Shown: positions 27,768-35,922 of the stretch, in pieces
Numbering within the stretch: position 1 is the first letter of the stretch
Layout: each line of letters opens with the position of its first letter
Source: Nostoc sp. NIES-3756
GTDB taxonomy: Bacteria > Cyanobacteriota > Cyanobacteriia > Cyanobacteriales > Nostocaceae
Assembly: GCF_001548375.1 (NCBI RefSeq)
Contig: NZ_AP017295.1
Span: 6,393,501 to 6,457,500 of the forward strand
Direction: 5' to 3'
Length of the DNA: 64,000 nt
The notes under the pieces: model-generated
Database searches by the model: none
The model's input: only the letters and a program-made list of their open reading frames with translations
What the model was told of the DNA's origin: nothing
Program-made: the position numbers and the translations under genes

Positions 27768-27956
27768 TTAGGAGGCTGACTGTAACAACCTAATAAAGCC
27801 CTCCTGCTCAAAATGTCGACCAGTGGTCAATGCCTCTGTCATTCCACGTTGACGCATCAAAACAAAACTAACTGCATCACAATGAATAAGTTTTATCTTG
27901 CCGTTCCATTTGTCCCACAGTTCCCTGAAATGCCGATGGACTTGCGTGTTGGCAGA
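27768..27956 (-). pseudogene. C-terminal remnant of a PIN-domain toxin
   Basis: Reading the minus strand gives HFRELWDKWNGKIKLIHC, DAVSFVLMRQRGMTEALT and GRHFEQEGFIRLL before a stop, the end of a VapC-type PIN domain (DCISFVVMxxRGITEALT...HFEQAGF in intact members). There is no start and no N-terminal half. The usual Asp of DCISF is still present (CDAVSF), but a Gly stands where the last Asp (TxDxHF) is expected. It is a decayed gene. Confidence 0.72.
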
Positions 27957-28075
27957 TATGTTTGATGTACCATCTCCACCAAAAGATGAAGCCGCCTAAC
28001 GTTCCGCCTCACCCGCCGCTAGTAACCTCTCGAACTCAACGAAAAGACTCTAAACAGTCGGGTGCAGGCGGATTG

Positions 28076-28762
28076 TTATACTTCGCCCACTGATTTTTTC
28101 TCAACAAACTCACTGAGGCTGATAATCTTGAATCCCCTAACTCTGGTTACATGAAATGGTCGGCTAGAACCTAGAAAACCTGCAACTGCTGGATAAGAAA
28201 CTCCCAACTTTTCCAAAACACCTTTTGATGCTTGACCAGATTTCAGAAAACTTGCCCACATTACTTTAGCGGCATGTGACCAATTTAGATTAACTGGAGT
28301 GCAAAGAGCACCTTCTAATCGTACAAAGGCAAGTTCACTCTTTAATGAAAATTCACTGGAAACAAATTCAAACTCAAAGATTACTCGTTCATCTTCAGAT
28401 TCAATATGCCGCCAGCATACATATAAACCTCTTAATTGACAATCATCTATAAATAATCCGTCTCTCCCTGTGAAAGCATCAATAATAGGTTTAAGACAAT
28501 TATCAATATCTGCCTTTGCATCAGTTTCATATCGACTTTTTGTCGGTAAAAGCCATGTGATATTCAGAATGATATCCCCAGTCAGTACATAACTCAGGGG
28601 CTTGAACTGGTTTTTAATTGAATTAATATATTGATCGCGCTTGTCGTTGCTGGCTTGAACTGATGCAGGAGAACCTTTGACTATAAATTCTGCCTTGCCA
28701 AATGGTGATGGTGCTTCGCCGCGACTTGCTTTATCTAACTCTTCAAGCAGTTCGTCAGTCAT
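28076..28762 (-). CDS. RusA-family endodeoxyribonuclease-like protein
   Basis: A 228-residue protein whose N-terminal half is RusA-like. The family block is clear: KADIDNCLKPIIDAF, then GLFIDDCQL, containing the conserved Asp residues that bind metal in RusA Holliday-junction resolvases. The C-terminal region (about 140-228) is an extension with WASFLKSGQASKGVLEKLGVSYPAVAGFLGSS, not part of RusA, perhaps a DNA-binding helix-turn-helix. RusA homologues are usually phage-borne, so this may be a relic of an integrated element. A strong palindrome cluster lies directly upstream. Confidence 0.82.
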   Translation of the reverse strand: MTDELLEELDKASRGEAPSPFGKAEFIVKGSPASVQASNDKRDQYINSIKNQFKPLSYVLTGDIILNITWLLPTKSRYETDAKADIDNCLKPIIDAFTGRDGLFIDDCQLRGLYVCWRHIESEDERVIFEFEFVSSEFSLKSELAFVRLEGALCTPVNLNWSHAAKVMWASFLKSGQASKGVLEKLGVSYPAVAGFLGSSRPFHVTRVRGFKIISLSEFVEKKSVGEV

Positions 28763-28797
28763 TAATCCACTTTAGTTTTAAGAAGTATAACTATTTA

Positions 28798-29006
28798 TTA
28801 TACGGAAAGTTTCCGTATAATCTTCTTCTCAATCCTAATATATCAGGCGTTACAACTAACTCCTGTCTGAATATACGGAAACCTTCTCTTTTACACCCTT
28901 ATTTTGGTAATATACCGATTCTTTCCGTATAACTACCATTCATAGGAGAATTATATGGAATTTTTCCGTATATCTCTTGCTGTTATCAAGAATTTTTCCG
29001 TATAAC
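28798..29006. promoter_or_regulatory. Cluster of TTATACGGAAA palindromes and half sites
   Basis: A perfect palindrome at 28798-28820 is formed by TTATACGGAAA and its inverse around one central base, 36 bases before the RusA-like start. Further matches to TATACGGAAA or its complement TTTCCGTATA occur at about 28871, 28922, 28961 and 28993. The spacing and symmetry suggest repeated operator sites. Confidence 0.6.
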
Positions 29007-29049
29007 ATCCCAATTTAGATTATTAAACGGAATTTTCTGCACAACTTCC

Positions 29050-29153
29050 AATGGAACAACGTCCAGTATATTTGTTGATTACCTAATGTTCTCTCATGGC
29101 GCAATTTATCTTCTTCTTCCCAACGTCTAAATGTAGACGAAGAAACACTTACT
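29050..29153 (-). pseudogene. Fragment of a MerR-like HTH / IS607-type resolvase gene
   Basis: The minus strand reads VSVSSSTFRRWEEEDKLRHE followed by RTLGNQQIYW, matching the N-terminal helix-turn-helix of IS607-type serine recombinases and related MerR-like proteins (VSxSTLRRWExEGK...RTxGNQRRY). Upstream the frame is broken by stops, and no recombinase domain follows. Confidence 0.5.
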
Positions 29154-29278
29154 TAAATTACTACACTTAGATATTTTCTACATAAACTTCCTCACAATGG
29201 TTAACTATAAGGAATGTTTAGACAAGAATTTCGCTATTTAATTATCTTCTTTGCGTCTATGCGTCAGATATAACCCGC

Positions 29279-31627
29279 TTAATCATTTAAACTAAAAACT
29301 AACCTTCTTCCTGCGCCATGATCAACAAAACGCTGTTGCCCAACCCCAACTAATTCCACAATTATTTCTCGTTGTGTTGGTGAATACTCTCCGTTGCGTG
29401 GGCCAATCTCGACTATGAGTTGTTTCTCTTGCGTATAAACACGGTAGCTCGTTATGCAGAAACTTCCTGTTTTATACTCGAAGCTCCGACCATCATCTTC
29501 ATAATGGGTAAACTCACCTTCACCCTGCCAAATGCGAATGGTTAATGAATTAAGCGGCTGTTCATCTACATATTGCATGACTGGAGCCATCGGTATAATT
29601 GCACCAGCACGGACATATAATGGCATCCGCTCTAGGGGGGCATGGGCTAAAATGTGCGTTGGCCCTGTAAAAGCTTCACCTGTCCACCAATCATACCAAC
29701 GACCTGCGGGTAAGTACACGGCTCGATATTCCACGCCAGGACGGTAAACTGGGGCTGCTAATAATGAAGCCCCAAGCATTACTTGATCGGACAAGGTGAA
29801 TGTATGGCGATCGCTCGGAAAATGATACAGTAAGGGGCGGAGAATAGGCGCACCTGTGGTTGCAGCTTCCCAAAATAGGGTATAAATGTAAGGTAGCAAC
29901 CGATACCTTAGTTGAATATACTCTCTACAAATTTTCTCGACGCGATCGCCAAATACCCAAGGTTCATGTCTTTCTGTACTCATTGCCGAGTGTCCCCGCA
30001 TCAATGGATACAACATTCCTAGCTGTATCCACCGGGCGAATAGTTCTGCTGTAGCGTTCCCCGCAAAACCACCAATATCAGCACCCACAAAAGCTACACC
30101 CGATAAACCCAAGTTACATAACATGGGTATAGACATTTCCAGGTGTTCCCACAAAGATTGATTGTCACCCGTCCAAACTGCCGACCAGCGTTGAACACCT
30201 GCATAACCAGAGCGTGTCAAAATAAATGAACGTTCAGGCGATCGCAATTTTGCCATTGCTTGGAAAGATGCTTGCGCCATCATCAACCCATACAAATTAT
30301 GAGTTTCCGCATGATTACTAATCTCATCTGCTGGCCCTTGGGGAGCATCAAGAGGAAAGTCAATTTTGTGACCAGGGTCGCCAAAAGGACGGTCTTCTAA
30401 TGCTGGTTCGTTCATGTCGTTCCAAATACCAGCCACACCCATATCTGTAAGATTTTTGTGCCAATTTCCCCACCAATCTCTTACCTCTGGGCGCACAAAA
30501 TCAGGAAAAACCGCTTTATCAGGCCATACGTACCCGTGAAATAATTGACCATTGGTTTTCCTAACAAAATAATCGTTTTTCAACCCCTCATCGAAGACTG
30601 GGTAATCAGCTTCCGGCTCATACTTCACCCCAGGATCAACAATTGTCACCGTCTTAAAACCATCTTGCTTGAGGTCATCAATTAAAGCTTTTGGCTCACT
30701 AAAACGCTTGGGGTTCCAGGTAAACACTCGATATCCATTCATATAATCAATATCAAGATGAATCACATCACAAGGAATTTGACGCTGACGAAATTCCTGC
30801 GCCAGTTGACGAACTATATCCTGTGATTCGTAACTCCAGCGACACTGATGATAACCCAGTGACCATTTTGGTGGTAAGGACATCCTTCCGGTTAGCTGGG
30901 TATATGTAGTGATAATCTGTGCTGGTTCTGGGCCATAAATAATGTAATAGTCTAGTTCGCCTCCCTGAGTTTCCATCCGCCACACCCCAGGCTGCTCAAC
31001 CCCAATATCAAACCGACTCCAAAAGGTTGTGTTGAAGAAAATACCGTAACCTAACCCTGGACGCAACGCCATAAAGAAGGGAATGGCTTGATACATGTTG
31101 TCCGTGAGAACATCGTAATCAAGGGCATCAAATGTCCAGTTAGTTCTAGTTGTAGCTATTTGGTCAAGTAAGCCTGAGCGTTCCCCAAAGCCGTAAAAAT
31201 GTTCTTCAGCCGCTATTTTTTTCCATCCCGCAACAGCACCCTTACGCCAGCCTACACTCTGATTAGCATCTTCAGCAAACGCTTGTCCTGTTAAATCAAA
31301 GCACTCCACCCGACAAGGATGACGATGTACCACAACTCGTAGCTGCTGTGTGGTAATTTCGACAATATCCGCTTGTTCTTTTACCTCAAATTCTACCGCC
31401 TGCCATTGTTCATCATCCTGTGTAACTGCCCATGATCTACGCAGTGAAAACTCACCAGTAGGCGTTACCCTGACGCGAATTAAATTTGCTGCGAGGACAC
31501 TAATTTTTAAGCAGGGGCCGCCACAGTGGAATAGAAGATGGCGATCGCTTTCTTCAATCGCTTGTACTGTTCCTAAAGTAGTCCAAGATGGCTCGGTAGT
31601 ATGCAGCTGTCCAAAATATTGGGGCAT
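29279..31627 (-). CDS. Glycoside hydrolase family 31 alpha-glucosidase
   Basis: A 782-residue enzyme with the GH31 layout: N-terminal beta-sandwich (about 1-245), TIM barrel (about 250-590) and C-terminal beta domains. The nucleophile is D404 in GIWNDMNEP and the acid/base is D488 in WTGDNQSLW. HLDIDYMNGYRVFTW is the family substrate-binding segment. No signal peptide, so it acts in the cytoplasm on alpha-glucosides, probably maltooligosaccharides from glycogen. The exact substrate cannot be read from sequence. Confidence 0.94.
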   Translation of the reverse strand: MPQYFGQLHTTEPSWTTLGTVQAIEESDRHLLFHCGGPCLKISVLAANLIRVRVTPTGEFSLRRSWAVTQDDEQWQAVEFEVKEQADIVEITTQQLRVVVHRHPCRVECFDLTGQAFAEDANQSVGWRKGAVAGWKKIAAEEHFYGFGERSGLLDQIATTRTNWTFDALDYDVLTDNMYQAIPFFMALRPGLGYGIFFNTTFWSRFDIGVEQPGVWRMETQGGELDYYIIYGPEPAQIITTYTQLTGRMSLPPKWSLGYHQCRWSYESQDIVRQLAQEFRQRQIPCDVIHLDIDYMNGYRVFTWNPKRFSEPKALIDDLKQDGFKTVTIVDPGVKYEPEADYPVFDEGLKNDYFVRKTNGQLFHGYVWPDKAVFPDFVRPEVRDWWGNWHKNLTDMGVAGIWNDMNEPALEDRPFGDPGHKIDFPLDAPQGPADEISNHAETHNLYGLMMAQASFQAMAKLRSPERSFILTRSGYAGVQRWSAVWTGDNQSLWEHLEMSIPMLCNLGLSGVAFVGADIGGFAGNATAELFARWIQLGMLYPLMRGHSAMSTERHEPWVFGDRVEKICREYIQLRYRLLPYIYTLFWEAATTGAPILRPLLYHFPSDRHTFTLSDQVMLGASLLAAPVYRPGVEYRAVYLPAGRWYDWWTGEAFTGPTHILAHAPLERMPLYVRAGAIIPMAPVMQYVDEQPLNSLTIRIWQGEGEFTHYEDDGRSFEYKTGSFCITSYRVYTQEKQLIVEIGPRNGEYSPTQREIIVELVGVGQQRFVDHGAGRRLVFSLND

Positions 31628-31938
31628 GGAATTAATTCGTAATTCGTTATTCGTAATTGCTTGTGTGGCAGATTACTTAGTTCGTAATGAACAATCATTG
31701 TTCAGCTTACTATTACCCCAAACAAATGAATATACTCCTTAAGCATACATCTGTTGACAGTTGACACTTAATAGCCCATTTTTATCTTCCTTACTCACCC
31801 TGATTTCCATTTTTCTTCTGCCTAGAGTGACACAGCAGAGATAAGATTTAGATTCAAAAAATTTTTTCTTGAATTAACTTACTTTGCCTCTTGTCAATAC
31901 ATTTCTGATTCAGTCCCCAATCACTAAAATCAAACTGC
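31628..31938. other. Intergenic region with STRR copy
   Basis: TAATTCG-type heptamers stand just upstream of the GH31 gene (about 31630-31652). The rest is AT-rich with no visible gene or hairpin. Confidence 0.5.
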
Positions 31939-33528
31939 TTATTTAATCAGCATAGGTTCTGGCTTAGGTAACACCGAGACTTTGAGTGGATCGTAGCCTA
32001 ATTGTTGAGTGATCCGTTCCCTAGCTAAAGCGCGGTACTCCCAAAAATGTTCTCCAGCAGCGCATAGCCCTAAATACATATTGAGAACTTGAGGCTTTTT
32101 CAACAGAATTGCCCATAGTTGTTGCCAAAATTGCCTACGAATTTCAGGCCGTCGTAAGCCTTGATGCCAGATTAACTGAGCAACGAGCCGCAACCCCTTA
32201 CCTGGAGAAAATTGCATGGTTTGCTTTCGTTGCTCTAGCGAGCCAATACTCAGGCATTGCTGAAAACAGCGTTTGAGATAGCTGCTGGGTTCATATAACA
32301 TCCATAAGCCTTCTACATACTCTCTAGCGATTTCATCAATGGAGCGAGTGGGGATGAAATTCATTAAGGTATTTTGATCGCCTACTTCAGTACCTCCAAT
32401 ACCCTTACTCTCTAATAAACGCTGCTCTTGTTGCAGACGGTTCCATAAGGCAGTATTGGGCAAAGCTTGAAGGATACCCAACATCGGTTGAGGAATACTG
32501 GTTTGTTCTACAAAAGCTCGAATCCGTTCTCCAGCTCCTGGGCGTTCTCCATCAAAACCAAGGATAAACCCTGCATAAATCAGCATTCCTGCTTCATTGA
32601 TCTTGCGACAGGCTTCCACCAGAGGATGGCGAGTATTTTGCAGTTTTTGTGTTATTTGCAGGCTGTCTTGGTCAGGGGTCTCTATACCAAGAAAAACTGC
32701 ATAGAAACCTGCTTGACTCATTAATTGCAACAGTTCGTCATCTTCAGCCAAATTCACAGAAGCTTCTGTGATGAAGGTGAAGGGATAGTTGTGCTGCTTC
32801 ATCCAAGGAATTAACTCTCGTAGGAGAAGTTTAACGTTGCGCTGATTGCCAATAAAGTTATCGTCAACTATGAAAAGTGACCCTCGCCAGCCTAAATCAT
32901 AAAGAGCCTGTAACTCAGCTATAGTTTGCTGAGGTTCTTTTGTGCGTGGTTTGCGACCGTAGAGTGTAATAATGTCGCAAAACTCGCAGTTGAAGGGGCA
33001 ACCGCGAGAAAATTGGATAGCCATCATCAAATAAGCATCCCGTTGTAGCAAGTCAAAACGCGGCATCGGGCTTTGGCTGACATCAGGTTTTTCTAGAGAG
33101 CGAAAGATTCCTTGTTCTTGACCTTGGTTGAAAGCTTCCACAAATTGAGGAACTGTTAACTCGCCCTCATCCAAAATCAAATAATGCGCTCCAGAGTTTA
33201 GGGCATCTTGGGGAATTGATGTGGGGTAGGGGCCACCAACTGCAATTTTTTTGCCTAAGCGCACTGCTTTTTGAATTAGGGCATGAAAATCTGGTTTCTG
33301 CACTAACATTGCCGAAAGGATAACGAGGTCACACCACTGCCAATCGGCTTCTGTTTCTAGATTAACGTTGCGATCGCAAAATCTAATTTCCCAGTCTTGA
33401 GGGAGAAGTGCTGCTACTGTAATAATTCCCAGAGGAGGCAATACAGCTTTGAGTCCGGCGATTTCCATGAAGCGATCATAAGACCAAAAAGACTGCGGGA
33501 ACTGAGGGTAGAGCAATAATACTTTCAT
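31939..33528 (-). CDS. B12-binding-domain radical SAM protein (DUF4070 type)
   Basis: A 529-residue radical SAM enzyme. The N-terminal region (about 1-150; MKVLLLYPQFPQSFWS, PPLGIITVAALLP) is a cobalamin-binding-like Rossmann domain. The [4Fe-4S] cluster motif is C177-x3-C181-x2-C184 in FSRGCPFNCEFC. The barrel follows, and the C-terminal part (about 380-510) resembles DUF4070. The family includes the hopanoid C-2 methylase HpnP and several uncharacterised cyanobacterial enzymes; the sequence alone does not decide which. Neighbours give no pathway clue. Confidence 0.88.
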   Translation of the reverse strand: MKVLLLYPQFPQSFWSYDRFMEIAGLKAVLPPLGIITVAALLPQDWEIRFCDRNVNLETEADWQWCDLVILSAMLVQKPDFHALIQKAVRLGKKIAVGGPYPTSIPQDALNSGAHYLILDEGELTVPQFVEAFNQGQEQGIFRSLEKPDVSQSPMPRFDLLQRDAYLMMAIQFSRGCPFNCEFCDIITLYGRKPRTKEPQQTIAELQALYDLGWRGSLFIVDDNFIGNQRNVKLLLRELIPWMKQHNYPFTFITEASVNLAEDDELLQLMSQAGFYAVFLGIETPDQDSLQITQKLQNTRHPLVEACRKINEAGMLIYAGFILGFDGERPGAGERIRAFVEQTSIPQPMLGILQALPNTALWNRLQQEQRLLESKGIGGTEVGDQNTLMNFIPTRSIDEIAREYVEGLWMLYEPSSYLKRCFQQCLSIGSLEQRKQTMQFSPGKGLRLVAQLIWHQGLRRPEIRRQFWQQLWAILLKKPQVLNMYLGLCAAGEHFWEYRALARERITQQLGYDPLKVSVLPKPEPMLIK

Positions 33529-33911
33529 AAAATTCTTGTTCCAAAACTTCTGGTATCTCGAACACCCATCAATTAGCTAAGGTGATCCGTTCTAGAACGC
33601 AAATGCTCCTCCAAACATAACGCCCATAAGTAGCTGCGATAATCTTAATATCTGCACTACGAGTTATAGCAATTCAAATAATTTCTGTGACACATACCCC
33701 ACCCGCCTGACAGTAACCGCCCCTTGCTAAGAGGATGATTATTATTCATGTGTTGCATTCTTTTTTTAAATATGTATTAGATATATGAATATTAAAACTA
33801 AAAAAACTTTAACTTTCTCTATCTAAAGGAATAAGACTACAGCCAAAAATTTTATTTTTGATTTAGTTACAACTGAAGCAGTTTAGCTATATCTGCTGGT
33901 GAATAGTTTAC
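33529..33911. other. AT-rich intergenic region
   Basis: No gene, repeat or clear terminator is visible between the radical SAM gene and the small zinc-ribbon gene. Confidence 0.5.
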
Positions 33912-34133
33912 TTATATATGTCCCAAGTCCCAATCTGGCATTTCTTGATAACAATGGCTACAACGCCAGTAAATCCTATCATCGCTTACATGACGGAGTA
34001 AACCGTATGAGCAGCAAGGGCAAACACGTTTACTCCACCTAGAGTTCCAGGTATATGTAGTTATATTTCCTTGGCTGTCATCAGTTATAGTATGATTCAA
34101 TATTTGTCTAGATTTATTTGATAGCGCTTGCAT
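33912..34133 (-). CDS. Small zinc-ribbon protein
   Basis: A 73-residue protein with two Cys pairs, CPCC (within KRVCPCCSYGLLRHV) and CSHC (within YWRCSHCYQEMPDW), a probable zinc ribbon. Similar small proteins are common in filamentous cyanobacteria, but I know no function. It is monocistronic. Confidence 0.65.
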   Translation of the reverse strand: MQALSNKSRQILNHTITDDSQGNITTYTWNSRWSKRVCPCCSYGLLRHVSDDRIYWRCSHCYQEMPDWDLGHI

Positions 34134-35089
34134 TTTTTCCTCCTTTATTATTAATTTTTAACCTTGATTTTATAATGTTATTAATGCTATGGTCGAACTC
34201 AGCAGCATTAGATTATTATTTTTTTGCTGATATTTTATACACATCTGTTGTCATCAAATAACTAACGGTTGCTTCAATGATCTCTATCTTTTGGACTAAT
34301 TTCTTACGGTACAAGTTCTCTGTTATCTAGAGGAATACTGTTTTTTGAGAGCAGTGGGCAGTTTATTTAAGTAGAAGCACTAAATTAAACTAAAAAAGAG
34401 GTTGCCAGGTTTCGACTGCGCTCAACCCTCGTCTTCTCTGGGATCGAGCATTGAGCGCAGTCGAAATGCGTCTTCTAAATAATTGTGTCCACATACTTAT
34501 CAAACAACACAAGCTATACAGTTTAATAAGGCATCTTCACTGGGGATAGCAATCTCAGAAATTAAAAAATCTATTTGCTAATATTCACAGGCTTATCACA
34601 TAGCCGAAAATATTTTTCATTAACTCCAACATAACATTGCATTAATAATTATGGTTGTGAAAATTTTTCGGATTTTTAGTTACAATATTTATTGTTATAA
34701 CCTGCGATATAAACTATTTTTGGCTGATTAATCAAGTAAACAAGTTAATTCTCATCTAGAGGCTGCTTTAATCATGCAAGAAAAGGTACTACGCATTTTA
34801 CACAATACCAAGCATTCTATGTGTAATACAAAGATTACTAAAAATATATATCTTAATATTTCTCTACTTTGAACCAAGCAGAAAAAAGCTGAATCAATAG
34901 TTATTAGTTACCCTACCTTTCGGCTTCTGGTCTTTCCATCCTCAGACACGAAAGCATTTGTACCAAGCCTCTAACTTATACAATTTAACTAAAATTCTGC
35001 AACAGATAAAAACTCGAAAAACTTTGTAAAATAAAGCTTGCTGAATTTTGGTGAATTTTAAATTAGTATTACCTGTACTTTCAACTGCT
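34134..35089. other. Long intergenic region with MITE copy 3
   Basis: About 955 bp, mostly AT-rich. It contains the reverse-oriented MITE-like element at 34368-34499. No intact reading frame, tRNA or clear RNA gene was recognised. Confidence 0.55.
34368..34499 (-). mobile_element. MITE-like palindromic element, copy 3 (reverse orientation)
   Basis: About 132 bp, the reverse complement of copies 1 and 2: it starts TAAGTA on the plus strand, contains TTTCGACTGCGCTCAACCC and GAGCATTGAGCGCAGTCG, and ends TACTTA. It has no coding capacity. Confidence 0.72.
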
Positions 35090-35701
35090 TTAGTCTAGTT
35101 TAAACTCCAGACGTAAGCGTAAACCCAAAATTAATAACAGCATTCCAAACAGAACATTATAGGCAGCAATTAACCACAAAAAAGTTAATGCCTGAGCTAC
35201 TGGCCAGATAATTAATATCAGACCAAAAATAATAGAGACAATTCCAGCTATTGCGGGAAGCCACTTATTTTCTATTGTTTGTTGCAGTTGCAGAGAAGCG
35301 ATAAGTTCAAATAGACCAGTACCAATTGCCCAAATAGCGATCAGATAAAGCAAGACAAATCCAGCAATACCAGGAGAAATAAAAGCGATCGCTCCAACTG
35401 CAAGCCCAATAATTCCTTCTACTAACAGCAACCTACTGTGAATATTTTGCAAACGCTCTTGAAAAGCTGCGATCGCTAGTAATATTCCCCCCACTAGCCA
35501 AAAACTGGCAAATAAGTACACCAAAGAAGCCAAGGTGAGAGTCGGCCAGCATAAAGCCACTAAACCAAAAATAATCGCGATCGCACCCCGCAACGCCACC
35601 GTCCACCAATTGCGGGCTAATCTTTTCCCCATTCCAAAAGTTTTATGCTTTACAGAACGAGCAGGTAATTTCCGACGCACCTTTTGCATTTTTTTAGTCA
35701 T
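35090..35701 (-). CDS. HdeD/DUF308 family membrane protein
   Basis: A 203-residue protein with six predicted membrane helices from about residue 30 on, organised as repeated helix pairs (ALRGAIAIIFGLVALCWP; GIIGLAVGAIAFISPG; GIVSIIFGLILIIWP). This is the HdeD/DUF308 pattern; HdeD itself is linked to acid resistance in enterics, but the cyanobacterial role is unknown. The basic N-terminal tail (about 1-30) is longer than usual. Confidence 0.88.
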   Translation of the reverse strand: MTKKMQKVRRKLPARSVKHKTFGMGKRLARNWWTVALRGAIAIIFGLVALCWPTLTLASLVYLFASFWLVGGILLAIAAFQERLQNIHSRLLLVEGIIGLAVGAIAFISPGIAGFVLLYLIAIWAIGTGLFELIASLQLQQTIENKWLPAIAGIVSIIFGLILIIWPVAQALTFLWLIAAYNVLFGMLLLILGLRLRLEFKLD

Positions 35702-35922
35702 TAGTCATTGGTCATTGGTCATTAGTCATTGGTCATTAGTCAGTTGTCAGTTGATAGTTAACAGTTGTTATTCTCCCCCTTTCCCTCATCTCCCCCCTCT
35801 TCCTCATCTCCCTCATCTCCCCCCTCTTCCTCATCTCCCTCTTCCTCATCTCCCTCATCTCCCCCCTCTTCCTCATCTCCCTCATCTCCCTCATCCCCTC
35901 ATCCCCTCACTCCCCCACTCCT
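35698..35922. repeat. STRR heptamers and long CT-rich repeat array
   Basis: About 35698-35765 holds TTGGTCA/TTAGTCA heptamers. About 35775-35905 is a CT-only array of CTCATCTCC, CTTCCTCATCTCC and CCCCCTCTTCC units. It fills the gap between the HdeD gene start and the esterase gene stop. Reading frames across it are Pro/Ser/His repeats and not real genes. Confidence 0.85.

Larger units (their letters stand above)
28763..29278. other. Intergenic region with palindromes and a decayed HTH gene
   Basis: It holds the ACGGAAA palindrome cluster (28798-29006) and a fragment of a MerR-like helix-turn-helix gene (29050-29153). The remainder is AT-rich and appears non-coding. Confidence 0.6.
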
